Positions 1-4,373 are shown, counted from the stretch's first letter. The stretch is 5,030 nucleotides of DNA from JACDAN01 sp046729215 (GCA_046729215.1 JBKPGE010000070.1:1-5030); one strand, 5' to 3'. Program-made: numbers and translations. The notes: generated from the sequence alone by a model not told the origin.

Positions 1-599
1 TGGCCCCGGGAAGCATGAAGAGACGCGAAAGCGCCTCAGCTGGGCTGTCCGCGATCAAGGTGGGCTACCAGCGGATCTCCTGAAGCCCGAAGTAGGTGGC
101 GGCGAACGGGTCCGGCGGCGACGGCGTCACCGTCGTCTTGATCGCCTTGAACTGCGCGATGCGCTCGGGCGGCCCATGATCTGCTCCCAGCCGGAGTTGA
201 AGCCCGGATCGGCGCGGTTGAGCTCGCTGAAGCTGTCGTCCCCGTTCTCCTGCTCCAGAGTGCGCCGGAGACCGGATCGAAGGCAATCCCGAAGCTGTTC
301 CGAAGGGCGTAGGCGAAGATCTTCTGGATGTTCGCCCCGACCTCGCCGCCGATGGACGCGCCGGCGGAGAAGAACGGATTGCTCGTCGGCGTCATCCCGT
401 CGTCGTTCAGTGTGAAGAAGTGCGGGTGCAGCGCGATCCCGAGCAGTCCGCGCTCGGACGCGCTGTCGACCGGCAGATCGAGAACAGTGCTCTGCACGAC
501 GCCGTTGACGACGCGCTGCACCTTCCCGGTGGCTTTCTCGAGCACGAGCATGTCATTCGGCCCGAGGAAGGCCATGCTGATGAGCTGGTCGACCCCGAG
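1..599 (-). pseudogene. Degraded PQQ-dependent sugar dehydrogenase (GSDH family), runs off the left edge
   Basis: Conceptual translation on the minus strand gives pieces typical of the glucose/sorbosone dehydrogenase beta-propeller family: SMAFLGPNDMLVLEKATGKV, then ERGLLGIALHPHF (to about 417), then LNDDG...NPFF...GGEVGANIQKIFAY, RNSFGIAFDPVSGALW (to 255), EQENGDDSFSELNRADPGFN and GWEQIMG in a second frame (about 254-173), ERIAQFKAIKTTVTPSPPDP and FAATYFGLQEIRW in a third frame (to 68), a TAG stop at 65-67, and PTLIADSPAEALSRLFMLPG in the same frame to the edge. Several lesions are visible. HPHF is joined directly to the LNDDG segment, so roughly 110-120 central residues usual in the family are missing. 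One G is missing after the TGG codon near 255 and another in the G run near 173. The TAG interrupts the last block. The lost centre normally contributes much of the PQQ/active site, so no working enzyme is expected. The family assignment comes from remembered sequence patterns. Sequencing error could explain the two G-run frameshifts but not the deletion. Confidence 0.75.
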
Positions 600-743
600 G
601 CCCTCCTGGTCGGTGAAGTCACCCCCTTGGGGTCGTTACGCAGGGGCGGACGTGCGGATTGGAGGCTGGGGGTGGCTGAGGAAACACCCCCAAGCTTTGC
701 CGCGGTTACAGGCCTGGGAGGCCGCCCGACGTCGGGCTTCGAG
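600..743. repeat. Non-coding block rich in inverted repeats between two gene remnants
   Basis: No coding homology is recognisable in any frame between the two minus-strand remnants. The block contains, in order, ACCCC-ctt-GGGGT (621-633), an 8-bp inverted repeat TGGGGGTG/CACCCCCA around a 10-nt loop (667-692), GGCCT-GGG-AGGCC (711-723) and a perfect 14-bp palindrome GCCCGACGTCGGGC (724-737). CCGGCCGG follows at 745-752. The CACCCCC core occurs twice on the plus strand (620-626 and 685-691) and once inverted (668-674). It could be a REP/MITE-like insertion, a remnant of a transcription terminator between the two former genes, or simply GC-rich deletion debris. Identity as a mobile repeat is unproven. 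Confidence 0.4.
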
Positions 744-1106
744 TCCGGCCGGCCGCGAGTCGAGGATCCCAGCCCAGGCATCGCTCCCTGAATAGAGGAG
801 CGAGCCGTCCGTCGCGAAGCACGAGTCGACGGCGCGGGCCGGTTTCTGGCCGATGAGCATCCACTCGTCCATGACGTCGAGAGCCATCGGCGTCTGGTCG
901 AACTGCGGCGCGCCGGGCCGCGCTTCCGTGAACCAGATCACCTGGTTGGACGCGTCACCGTCGAAGTTGAGCATCCGCTTCCGCGAGGCGAACGACGGGT
1001 GCGAGTTGTGCATGTCGAGCCGGTGCTGGAGGTAGTGCCGCCAGTCGATCACCGGGATGTCGATGTCGCCGCGGAAGACGATTCCCAAGGTGTAGGCGGC
1101 ATTCGC
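744..1106 (-). pseudogene. Fragment of a DUF6351-like protein
   Basis: One minus-strand frame reads without interruption through YTLGIVFRGDIDIPVIDWRH, SHPSFASRKRMLNFDGDASN, QVIWFTEARPGAPQFDQTPM, ALDVMDEWM, KPARAVDSCFATDGSLLYSG and DAWAGILDSRPAG. I recognise this as the C-terminal part of the DUF6351 family, large secreted actinobacterial proteins of uncertain function. Only about 120 residues remain. The several hundred residues expected upstream are absent, because the next gene (the amidase) begins on the opposite strand at 1195. After DSRPAG the frame runs into unrelated low-complexity residues and stops at a TAA (636-638). The frame is open further upstream to 1418, but that part is antisense to the amidase and is not protein-like. 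No Shine-Dalgarno sequence or start suits the fragment. Family identity is moderately sure; the fragmentary state is clear if the family is right. Confidence 0.55.
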
Positions 1107-1181
1107 AGCGGCCAAATCAGTCGTCTTCTCATCTCTCCCCTCCTCGTTGGCCCGTTTCCCCGGCGGACTATCGAATCGTCC

Positions 1182-1194
1182 GTAGCATCGAGGC
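1182..1194 (+). promoter_or_regulatory. Candidate leaderless promoter (-10 TAGCAT) of the amidase gene
   Basis: TAGCAT at 1183-1188 fits the actinobacterial TANNNT -10 pattern and ends 6 nt before the GTG start. Transcription would therefore start at or next to the start codon (leaderless mRNA). There is no Shine-Dalgarno sequence at a usable distance (GAGG at 1190-1193 sits 1 nt from the GTG). The 9-mer GTAGCATCG here recurs exactly, in the same relation to a GTG start, before the minus-strand gene at 2125. No convincing -35 box is seen. Confidence 0.5.
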
Positions 1195-1833
1195 GTGCTC
1201 CTAGAGGCTTTCACCGCCGCGCTCATCTGCCTCGACCCCGGCCACGGGACGCTTCCTGCGATCGGGCGGCAGCGCGAGCCGATCGGCCCCGGCTCCCGCG
1301 TCCCGAAGATCAAGGACGGCGGCGGCGCGGCGGGTGAGGCGGAGATCGCGCTCCGGATCGCGCAACGGACGCGGTCGTTGCTGCTCCGGCGCGGGTACCG
1401 CGTGGCGATGACGCGCACCGGCTCCGGCTACCGGGGCGGGAACATCGCGCGCGCCCGGTTCTGCAACGCTCGCGGCGCAACGCTGATGCTGCGGATCCAT
1501 GCCGACGGCTCGACGGACAGCTCTCAGCGCGGGATCTCGACGCTGACGCCGGCCTTCCACCGCGGCTGGACGGATGACGTCTACCGCTCGAGCCGCCGCG
1601 CCGCTGGTGCGATCCAGTCCGGGCTCGTGCGCGCCACCGGCGCCCGCGACCTGGGCGTCGCCGAGCGCTCCGACCTCACGGGCTTCAACTGGGCCGATGT
1701 GCCCGTGGTGCTTGCGGAGACGGGCTTCCTGAGCAACCCCGTCGACCGGCGGTTGCTCCACTCGAGCGTGTATCAGTGGCGGATCGCCCGCGGGCTCACC
1801 GCGGGGGTCGCCGCGTTCAGTCCTCCTCGTTAG
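1195..1833 (+). CDS. N-acetylmuramoyl-L-alanine amidase (Amidase_3 family), no signal peptide
   Basis: The product (212 aa) is a zinc-dependent amidase catalytic domain that would cleave the bond between N-acetylmuramic acid and L-alanine of peptidoglycan. Visible motifs are DPGHG (residues 14-18, zinc ligand H17), GEAEIAL (48-54, zinc ligand E48), LRIHADGS (99-106, zinc ligand H102) and LAETGFLSN (173-181, catalytic E175). All four expected metal/catalytic residues are present. It is the catalytic domain alone, with no SPOR, SH3 or peptidoglycan-binding repeat. The first beta strand begins by about residue 9, leaving no room for a signal peptide. An in-frame TAG at 1183-1185 rules out a longer N-terminus. 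Export by another route or an intracellular role in wall recycling are both possible. The GTG start is supported by the DPGHG position and the upstream stop. The last 17 bp overlap the end of the convergent minus-strand gene. Confidence 0.9.
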   Translation: MLLEAFTAALICLDPGHGTLPAIGRQREPIGPGSRVPKIKDGGGAAGEAEIALRIAQRTRSLLLRRGYRVAMTRTGSGYRGGNIARARFCNARGATLMLRIHADGSTDSSQRGISTLTPAFHRGWTDDVYRSSRRAAGAIQSGLVRATGARDLGVAERSDLTGFNWADVPVVLAETGFLSNPVDRRLLHSSVYQWRIARGLTAGVAAFSPPR

Positions 1834-2125
1834 CCGCGCGCATCCGGTCGACCGCTGAGCGACCTTCGGCATGGACGGCCTGCCGCCGCTCCGCGGGATC
1901 CGTCGGAAGCGCCTCGGCGGCATCCACCGTCGTCTCGGCCGATTCGAACTCGTCGCGATCCTCGGCGACAACGCGCGATTCGTCGAGCCGGCGACGCAGG
2001 GCATCTGCGCGAGGATCGACCGGCTCGATCTCGACCCAGCCGGGCGGCCGGCGGCGGATCGAGCGCCAGAGCGCGGCGGCCCCCACGGCTACTCCCCCGG
2101 CCAGCAACGCGATGCGGCGCTTCAC
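1817..2125 (-). CDS. Small single-pass membrane protein of unknown function
   Basis: This gene encodes a 102-residue protein starting with GTG. It opens with MKRR, followed by one short hydrophobic segment (about residues 5-20, rich in Ala, Gly, Leu and Val), then a basic stretch RSIRRR (21-26) and a strongly charged tail (31-102) with Arg/Glu/Asp-rich stretches likely to be helical or disordered. There are no cysteines and no catalytic motif. The basic residues after the membrane segment suggest a cytoplasmic tail. The pattern DPRADALRRRLDESR...FESAET...VDRMRA resembles small uncharacterised proteins I associate with Thermoleophilia, but I cannot name a family. The gene is divergent from rpsF (77 bp gap, shared promoter) and overlaps the amidase end by 17 bp. 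Coding is supported by the TM-plus-charged-tail design and its own -10/GTG arrangement. Function is unknown. Confidence 0.75.
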   Translation of the reverse strand: MKRRIALLAGGVAVGAAALWRSIRRRPPGWVEIEPVDPRADALRRRLDESRVVAEDRDEFESAETTVDAAEALPTDPAERRQAVHAEGRSAVDRMRAANEED

Positions 2126-2130
2126 GGGGC

Positions 2131-2139
2131 CGATGCTAC
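2131..2139 (-). promoter_or_regulatory. Candidate leaderless promoter (-10 TAGCAT) of the small membrane protein gene
   Basis: Read on the minus strand, GTAGCATCG (2139-2131) contains the -10-like hexamer TAGCAT (2138-2133), 7 nt before the GTG start at 2125. The 9-mer is identical to the one before the amidase gene. No Shine-Dalgarno sequence precedes the GTG (GGCCCC lies in between), consistent with a leaderless transcript. It overlaps the rpsF -10 on the other strand. Confidence 0.5.
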
Positions 2140-2142
2140 ACT
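2134..2142 (+). promoter_or_regulatory. Candidate extended -10 promoter of the rpsF-ssb-rpsR operon
   Basis: TGCTACACT has the form TGn-TANNNT: TG at 2134-2135 and hexamer TACACT at 2137-2142. That predicts transcription from about 2149 and a leader of about 54 nt. No clear -35 box stands 16-18 bp upstream, in line with an extended -10 promoter. The first two bases of the hexamer are shared with the minus-strand TAGCAT, so the two promoters probably compete for RNA polymerase. Confidence 0.5.
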
Positions 2143-2160
2143 GCCCGCCGCTTCCTGCCC

Positions 2161-2175
2161 CGCTGCCGCGCAGCG
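2161..2175 (+). promoter_or_regulatory. Leader hairpin upstream of rpsF, possible S6:S18 autoregulatory site
   Basis: CGCTGC (2161-2166) pairs with GCAGCG (2170-2175) around CGC, a 6-bp stem in the predicted rpsF leader. CCG triplets occur in and near it (2166-2168, 2180-2181 and 2188-2190). In several bacteria an S6:S18 complex binds a CCG-containing rpsF leader structure to repress the operon. I cannot confirm the full conserved two-helix architecture here, so the regulatory role is inference. Confidence 0.3.
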
Positions 2176-2190
2176 TGGCCGCCTAGACCG

Positions 2191-2198
2191 AAGGAAGG
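2191..2198 (+). promoter_or_regulatory. Ribosome binding site of rpsF that supports the TTG start
   Basis: AAGGAAGG lies 4 nt before the TTG at 2203. There is no in-frame ATG or GTG between this site and the conserved first strand of S6, so the purine run fixes the unusual TTG as the start. Confidence 0.8.
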
Positions 2199-2202
2199 AC
2201 TT

Positions 2203-2574
2203 TTGACGCCCTACGAAATCCTGCTCATGCTCGATCCGGAGCTGCCGGAGGAGCGCCAGAACGAGATCGTCACCCGTACGCGCGAGCTGATCGAGCGCGG
2301 CGGCGGTTCTTGGGACAACGACGACATCTGGGGGCGGCGCAAGCTCGCCTACGAGATCGACCACAAGACGGACGGCGTGTACCACCTGCTGACCTTTTCG
2401 GCCGAGCCCGAGACCCTCGACGAGGTCTCGCGCGTCCTCAAGATCACCGACGGAGTCATGCGCCACATGGCCGTGCGGCGGAGCGAGCACCGTCCAGCCG
2501 GGACGGTAGCGTCGCCGCGTGAGGACCGGCAGGATGCACCGGAGCCCGAACCCGTCGCAGCAGAGGAGGAGTAG
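2203..2574 (+). CDS. rpsF: 30S ribosomal protein S6
   Basis: S6 binds the central domain of 16S rRNA in the 30S platform as a heterodimer with S18. The protein (123 aa) starts with the family hallmark YEILLMLDPEL (residues 4-14). It continues through the RNP-like fold with GRRKLAYEIDHKTDGVYHLL (44-63) and ends the conserved core at about residue 93 (VMRHMAVRR). Residues 94-123 form an extra tail ending in an acidic run (APEPEPVAAEEE), which recalls the glutamate-rich S6 tail that RimK extends in Escherichia coli. No RimK is visible here, so modification is speculation. The TTG start is supported by AAGGAAGG just upstream. The gene heads an operon with ssb 2 nt downstream and rpsR after that. 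Confidence 0.97.
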   Translation: MTPYEILLMLDPELPEERQNEIVTRTRELIERGGGSWDNDDIWGRRKLAYEIDHKTDGVYHLLTFSAEPETLDEVSRVLKITDGVMRHMAVRRSEHRPAGTVASPREDRQDAPEPEPVAAEEE

Positions 2575-2576
2575 GC

Positions 2577-3011
2577 ATGGCCAACATCAACCGCGTCGTT
2601 CTCGTTGGGAACCTGACCAAGGACCCGGAGCTCCGGCACACGCCGAGCGGCACCGCCGTCTGCAAGCTCCGCATCGCGGTCAACACCCGCCAGAAGGACT
2701 CGTCCACGGGCGAGTGGGGCGACAAGCCCAACTACTTCGACGTCACCGTCTGGGGCAACCAGGGCGAGAGCTGCGCACAGTACCTCTCGAAGGGCCGCGC
2801 GGTCGCCGTCGACGGCCGCCTCGACTGGCGTGAGTGGGAGGCGCAGGACGGCACCAAGCGGCAGGCGGTCGAGATCATCGCCGACACCGTCCAGTTCATC
2901 GGCGGCCGCGGCGAAGGCGAGGGCGGCGAGCGCCAGTTCGTCCCCGCCGGCGCACAGCAGGAGAACGCCGACTTTTCGCCCTCCGCAACGGACGACGACA
3001 TTCCGTTCTGA
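2577..3011 (+). CDS. ssb: Single-stranded DNA-binding protein
   Basis: SSB coats single-stranded DNA at replication forks and repair sites and recruits partner proteins through its C-terminal tip. The protein (144 aa) has the canonical OB-fold opening NRVVLVGNLTKDPELR (5-20), then TPSGTAVCKLRIAVN (22-36), YFDVTVWGNQGESCAQYLSK (53-72) and GRAVAVDGRLDWREW (73-87), with the fold ending near residue 108. The linker is short (about 109-137, Gly/Glu/Gln-rich). The tip DDDIPF (139-144) is the intact partner-binding peptide. It is shorter than many actinobacterial SSBs, which have long Gly-rich linkers. AGGAGG (2564-2569), inside the end of rpsF and 7 nt before the ATG, is a strong ribosome binding site and implies coupling to rpsF. 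The stop overlaps the rpsR start. Confidence 0.97.
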   Translation: MANINRVVLVGNLTKDPELRHTPSGTAVCKLRIAVNTRQKDSSTGEWGDKPNYFDVTVWGNQGESCAQYLSKGRAVAVDGRLDWREWEAQDGTKRQAVEIIADTVQFIGGRGEGEGGERQFVPAGAQQENADFSPSATDDDIPF

Positions 3012-3277
3012 TGGCGAAGGCACGAAGAGGAGAGCAGCGCACCGGCCGCCGTGGGCCGCCGACTGGACCGATCAAGCGGCGGTCCTGCCAGTTCTGTCGC
3101 GACAAGGTCGACGAAGTCGATTACAAGTACGCCAACCAGCTCCGGCGGTTCGTCTCCGAAAAGGGGAAGATCCGCTCCCGCCGCATCACCGGCACCTGCC
3201 GGCGCCACCAGCGGCAGGTCGCTCTCGCGGTCAAACGTGCGCGCGAGATGGCGCTCCTGCCATACGCGACCACGTAA
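3011..3277 (+). CDS. rpsR: 30S ribosomal protein S18, zinc-binding (C+) form
   Basis: S18 sits next to S6 on the 30S platform. The 88-residue protein has a basic N-terminus, CQFC (C26, C29), the core YKYANQLRRFVSEKGKIRSR (38-57) and RITGTCRRHQRQVALAVKRA (58-77), ending in REMALLPYATT. C26, C29, C63 and nearby H66 match the C+ zinc-binding form of S18. Actinobacteria often also carry a cysteine-free paralog used under zinc starvation; the present copy is the zinc-rich version. Its ATG overlaps the ssb stop by one base (TGATG) and has no Shine-Dalgarno sequence of its own, so translation probably depends on ribosomes terminating on ssb. Confidence 0.97.
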   Translation: MAKARRGEQRTGRRGPPTGPIKRRSCQFCRDKVDEVDYKYANQLRRFVSEKGKIRSRRITGTCRRHQRQVALAVKRAREMALLPYATT

Positions 3278-3335
3278 GGTGCTCCTCCCGGCAATGTCAT
3301 CCGAGCCTTTGGCGGCTGGAATGCGGCGCCAGGGA

Positions 3336-3344
3336 GTAGCCTCG
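3336..3344 (+). promoter_or_regulatory. Candidate internal promoter for rplI
   Basis: GTAGCCTCG, with -10-like TAGCCT at 3337-3342, matches in 8 of 9 positions the GTAGCATCG element found before two other genes in this window. It lies in the 170 bp gap after rpsR and would give a leader of about 100 nt for rplI. No -35 box at proper spacing is evident. Confidence 0.35.
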
Positions 3345-3351
3345 GGCCCCG

Positions 3352-3370
3352 CCATATCTCATCGATATGG
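3352..3370 (+). promoter_or_regulatory. 7-bp inverted repeat in the rpsR-rplI spacer
   Basis: CCATATC (3352-3358) and GATATGG (3364-3370) form a perfect inverted repeat around TCATC. It is AT-rich compared with its surroundings, so it is less likely to be chance than a GC palindrome. It could be an operator for a dimeric regulator or a hairpin at the start of the predicted rplI leader. There is no T tract, so it is not a typical intrinsic terminator. No known regulator is recognised. Confidence 0.4.
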
Positions 3371-3434
3371 ACGCGTCCCGAGTCCGCACCCTGGCTTGTT
3401 TTTCGCTCGCCAAATGCGCGGCAACATCACCTGA

Positions 3435-3439
3435 AGGAG
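3435..3439 (+). promoter_or_regulatory. Ribosome binding site of rplI, fixes the ATG at 3448
   Basis: AGGAG lies 8 nt before the ATG at 3448. The reading frame is open further upstream to 3367, but that extra N-terminus does not resemble L9, whose conserved sequence starts MQIILLKDVE exactly at this ATG. Confidence 0.85.
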
Positions 3440-3447
3440 CACTAGCC

Positions 3448-4146
3448 ATGCAGATCATCCTCCTCAAGGACGTCGAGAAGATCGGGCTGCGCGGGGAGGT
3501 CGTGGACGTCGCCCGCGGGTATGCGCGGAACTACCTGCTCCCGCGACAGCTGGCACAGCCAGCGACGCCGGGCGCGCTCGAGGATATGCGGCGCCGCGAC
3601 GAAGTGCGAGCCCGCCAGGAGGCGCGCACGCACGAGGAGGCGCGGGACATCGCCGCACGGCTGGAGCAGACCGTGCTCCGCTTCGACGTCAAGGCGGGAC
3701 CGACCGGTTCGCTCTTCGGATCCGTGACGGCGACGGACATCTCCGACCGGCTCTGGGCCGACCGCAAGGTCAGGATCGACCGGCGCAAGGTCGAGCTGGA
3801 GCCGATCAAGCGGGTCGGCCGCTACGAGGTGCCGCTCGAGGTCTTCACGGATGTGGACGTGGTGCTCCGCCTCGAAGTCGTCCCCGAAGGGGGCGACGTC
3901 GCCGACATGGAGGCGATGGAAGCCGCTGCGCGGGCCGAGGAGGAGGCTGCGGCTGCCGCGGCAGCCGAGGCCGCCGCGACTGAGCCCGAGGGCGCGGTCG
4001 AGTCCGAGGAGTGGGTCGAGGTGCTCGAAGAGGCGGAGGCCCAGGAGCCCGAAGCGCCGGCTGAGGGCGAGGAGGCAGTGGCGCCCGAAGCTGCGGGCGA
4101 GCCCGAAGCGGCGGCCGAGCCCGAGCCCAAGCGCGCAGAGCAGTAA
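3448..4146 (+). CDS. rplI: 50S ribosomal protein L9 with long acidic C-terminal extension
   Basis: L9 binds 23S rRNA near the L1 stalk and reaches out from the 50S subunit. It influences translational fidelity. The N-terminal rRNA-binding domain is clear: MQIILLKDVEKIGLRGEVVD (1-20), then VARGYARNYLLPRQLA (21-36). A charged connecting helix (about 43-74) and the C-terminal domain follow (VKAGPTGSLFGSVTATDISD at 81-100, then REV-type strands to RLEVVPEG near 148). Usual L9 ends near residue 148-150, but this protein has 232 residues. The extra 84 are low complexity, dominated by Ala, Glu and Pro, and strongly acidic until a short basic patch (KR) near the end. GAGCCCGAAGCG occurs twice in this part of the gene (4045-4056 and 4099-4110), suggesting growth by slippage. 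The function of the tail is unknown; it is likely disordered and solvent-exposed. Confidence 0.96.
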   Translation: MQIILLKDVEKIGLRGEVVDVARGYARNYLLPRQLAQPATPGALEDMRRRDEVRARQEARTHEEARDIAARLEQTVLRFDVKAGPTGSLFGSVTATDISDRLWADRKVRIDRRKVELEPIKRVGRYEVPLEVFTDVDVVLRLEVVPEGGDVADMEAMEAAARAEEEAAAAAAAEAAATEPEGAVESEEWVEVLEEAEAQEPEAPAEGEEAVAPEAAGEPEAAAEPEPKRAEQ

Positions 4147-4165
4147 CGAAAGACGGACGACTCGT

Positions 4166-4180
4166 CCACAGGCTCTGTGG
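4166..4180 (+). terminator. Possible weak terminator hairpin after rplI
   Basis: CCACAG (4166-4171) pairs with CTGTGG (4175-4180) around GCT, starting 19 nt after the rplI stop. A T-G pair can extend the stem by one. There is no T-run after it, so intrinsic termination is doubtful. It may mark the mRNA 3' end, an attenuator, or nothing. Confidence 0.3.
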
Positions 4181-4373
4181 GGCCTGGGGATGCCCGCACG
4201 AAAAAGCCGCTCGGAGCGGGAAGTCCGTTTCGCCCGAACGGCCCTGTTGTGGGGACAACGTCCGCCCGGTCGTGGATGATTGGGCCGAACGTGTGTTCTT
4301 CACCCTGCATATGGCCGGGTTTTCGCCCTAGTAATAGGGGACAGCGGGTTTGCGTCCGGGCGCGAGACGCGGA
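4181..4373 (+). other. rplI-dnaB spacer with several short hairpins; no gene seen
   Basis: No plausible ORF is seen here. Short inverted repeats follow one another: CCGCT-CGG-AGCGG (4207-4219), CCGTT/AACGG (4225-4241), GTTGT-GGGG-ACAAC (4246-4259), CCCTA-GTAA-TAGGG (4326-4339, a GNRA-type tetraloop if transcribed) and GCGTC/GACGC (4352-4370), the last ending 3 nt before the dnaB ATG. Stems are only 5 bp, common by chance in GC-rich DNA. A LexA-type site sits at 4286-4299. The spacer presumably holds the dnaB promoter and 5' leader, but I could not assign a convincing -10/-35 pair. Confidence 0.4.
4286..4299. promoter_or_regulatory. Putative LexA (SOS) box upstream of dnaB
   Basis: CGAACGTGTGTTCT contains GAAC-N4-GTTC, the core of the LexA operator in Bacillus and mycobacteria. 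It fits the Bacillus consensus CGAACRNRYGTTYC at 13 of 14 positions, failing only at the last. It is 75 bp before the dnaB start, a normal place for an operator. With this base composition I estimate the 8 fixed bases occur by chance about 0.04 times in 5 kb, and I saw no other copy in the window. LexA binding is inferred. Confidence 0.55.

Noticed and set aside
731..752. TTCGAGT flanked by GGGC and CCGG, like a tRNA T-arm on the plus strand
   Set aside because: The stem does not pair correctly next to the loop, there is no acceptor stem or CCA end, and no D-arm or anticodon arm lies upstream.
328..795. Plus-strand open frames over the left end (328-795, 420-791)
   Set aside because: They run opposite the recognisable dehydrogenase remnant and read as shadow sequence; no protein family is recognised.
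1201..2004. Minus-strand open frame of 267 codons over the amidase
   Set aside because: It lies opposite a well-supported amidase and would also overlap the small membrane protein in another frame. Its composition is Arg/Ala/Pro-rich shadow sequence.
2349..3023. Minus-strand open frame of 224 codons over rpsF and ssb
   Set aside because: It is antisense to two certain genes and shows no motif of its own.
3367..3447. N-terminal extension of L9 from an upstream in-frame start
   Set aside because: L9 homology begins exactly at the ATG at 3448, which has a good AGGAG ribosome binding site. The 27 extra residues have no L9 character and the start overlaps an inverted repeat.
4162..4170. TCGTCCACA, one mismatch from an actinobacterial DnaA box, with GTTGTGGGGACAAC nearby
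   Set aside because: It is a single imperfect box, the second element has extra bases, there is no AT-rich unwinding region, and no dnaA/dnaN context is present in this window. An origin cannot be supported.
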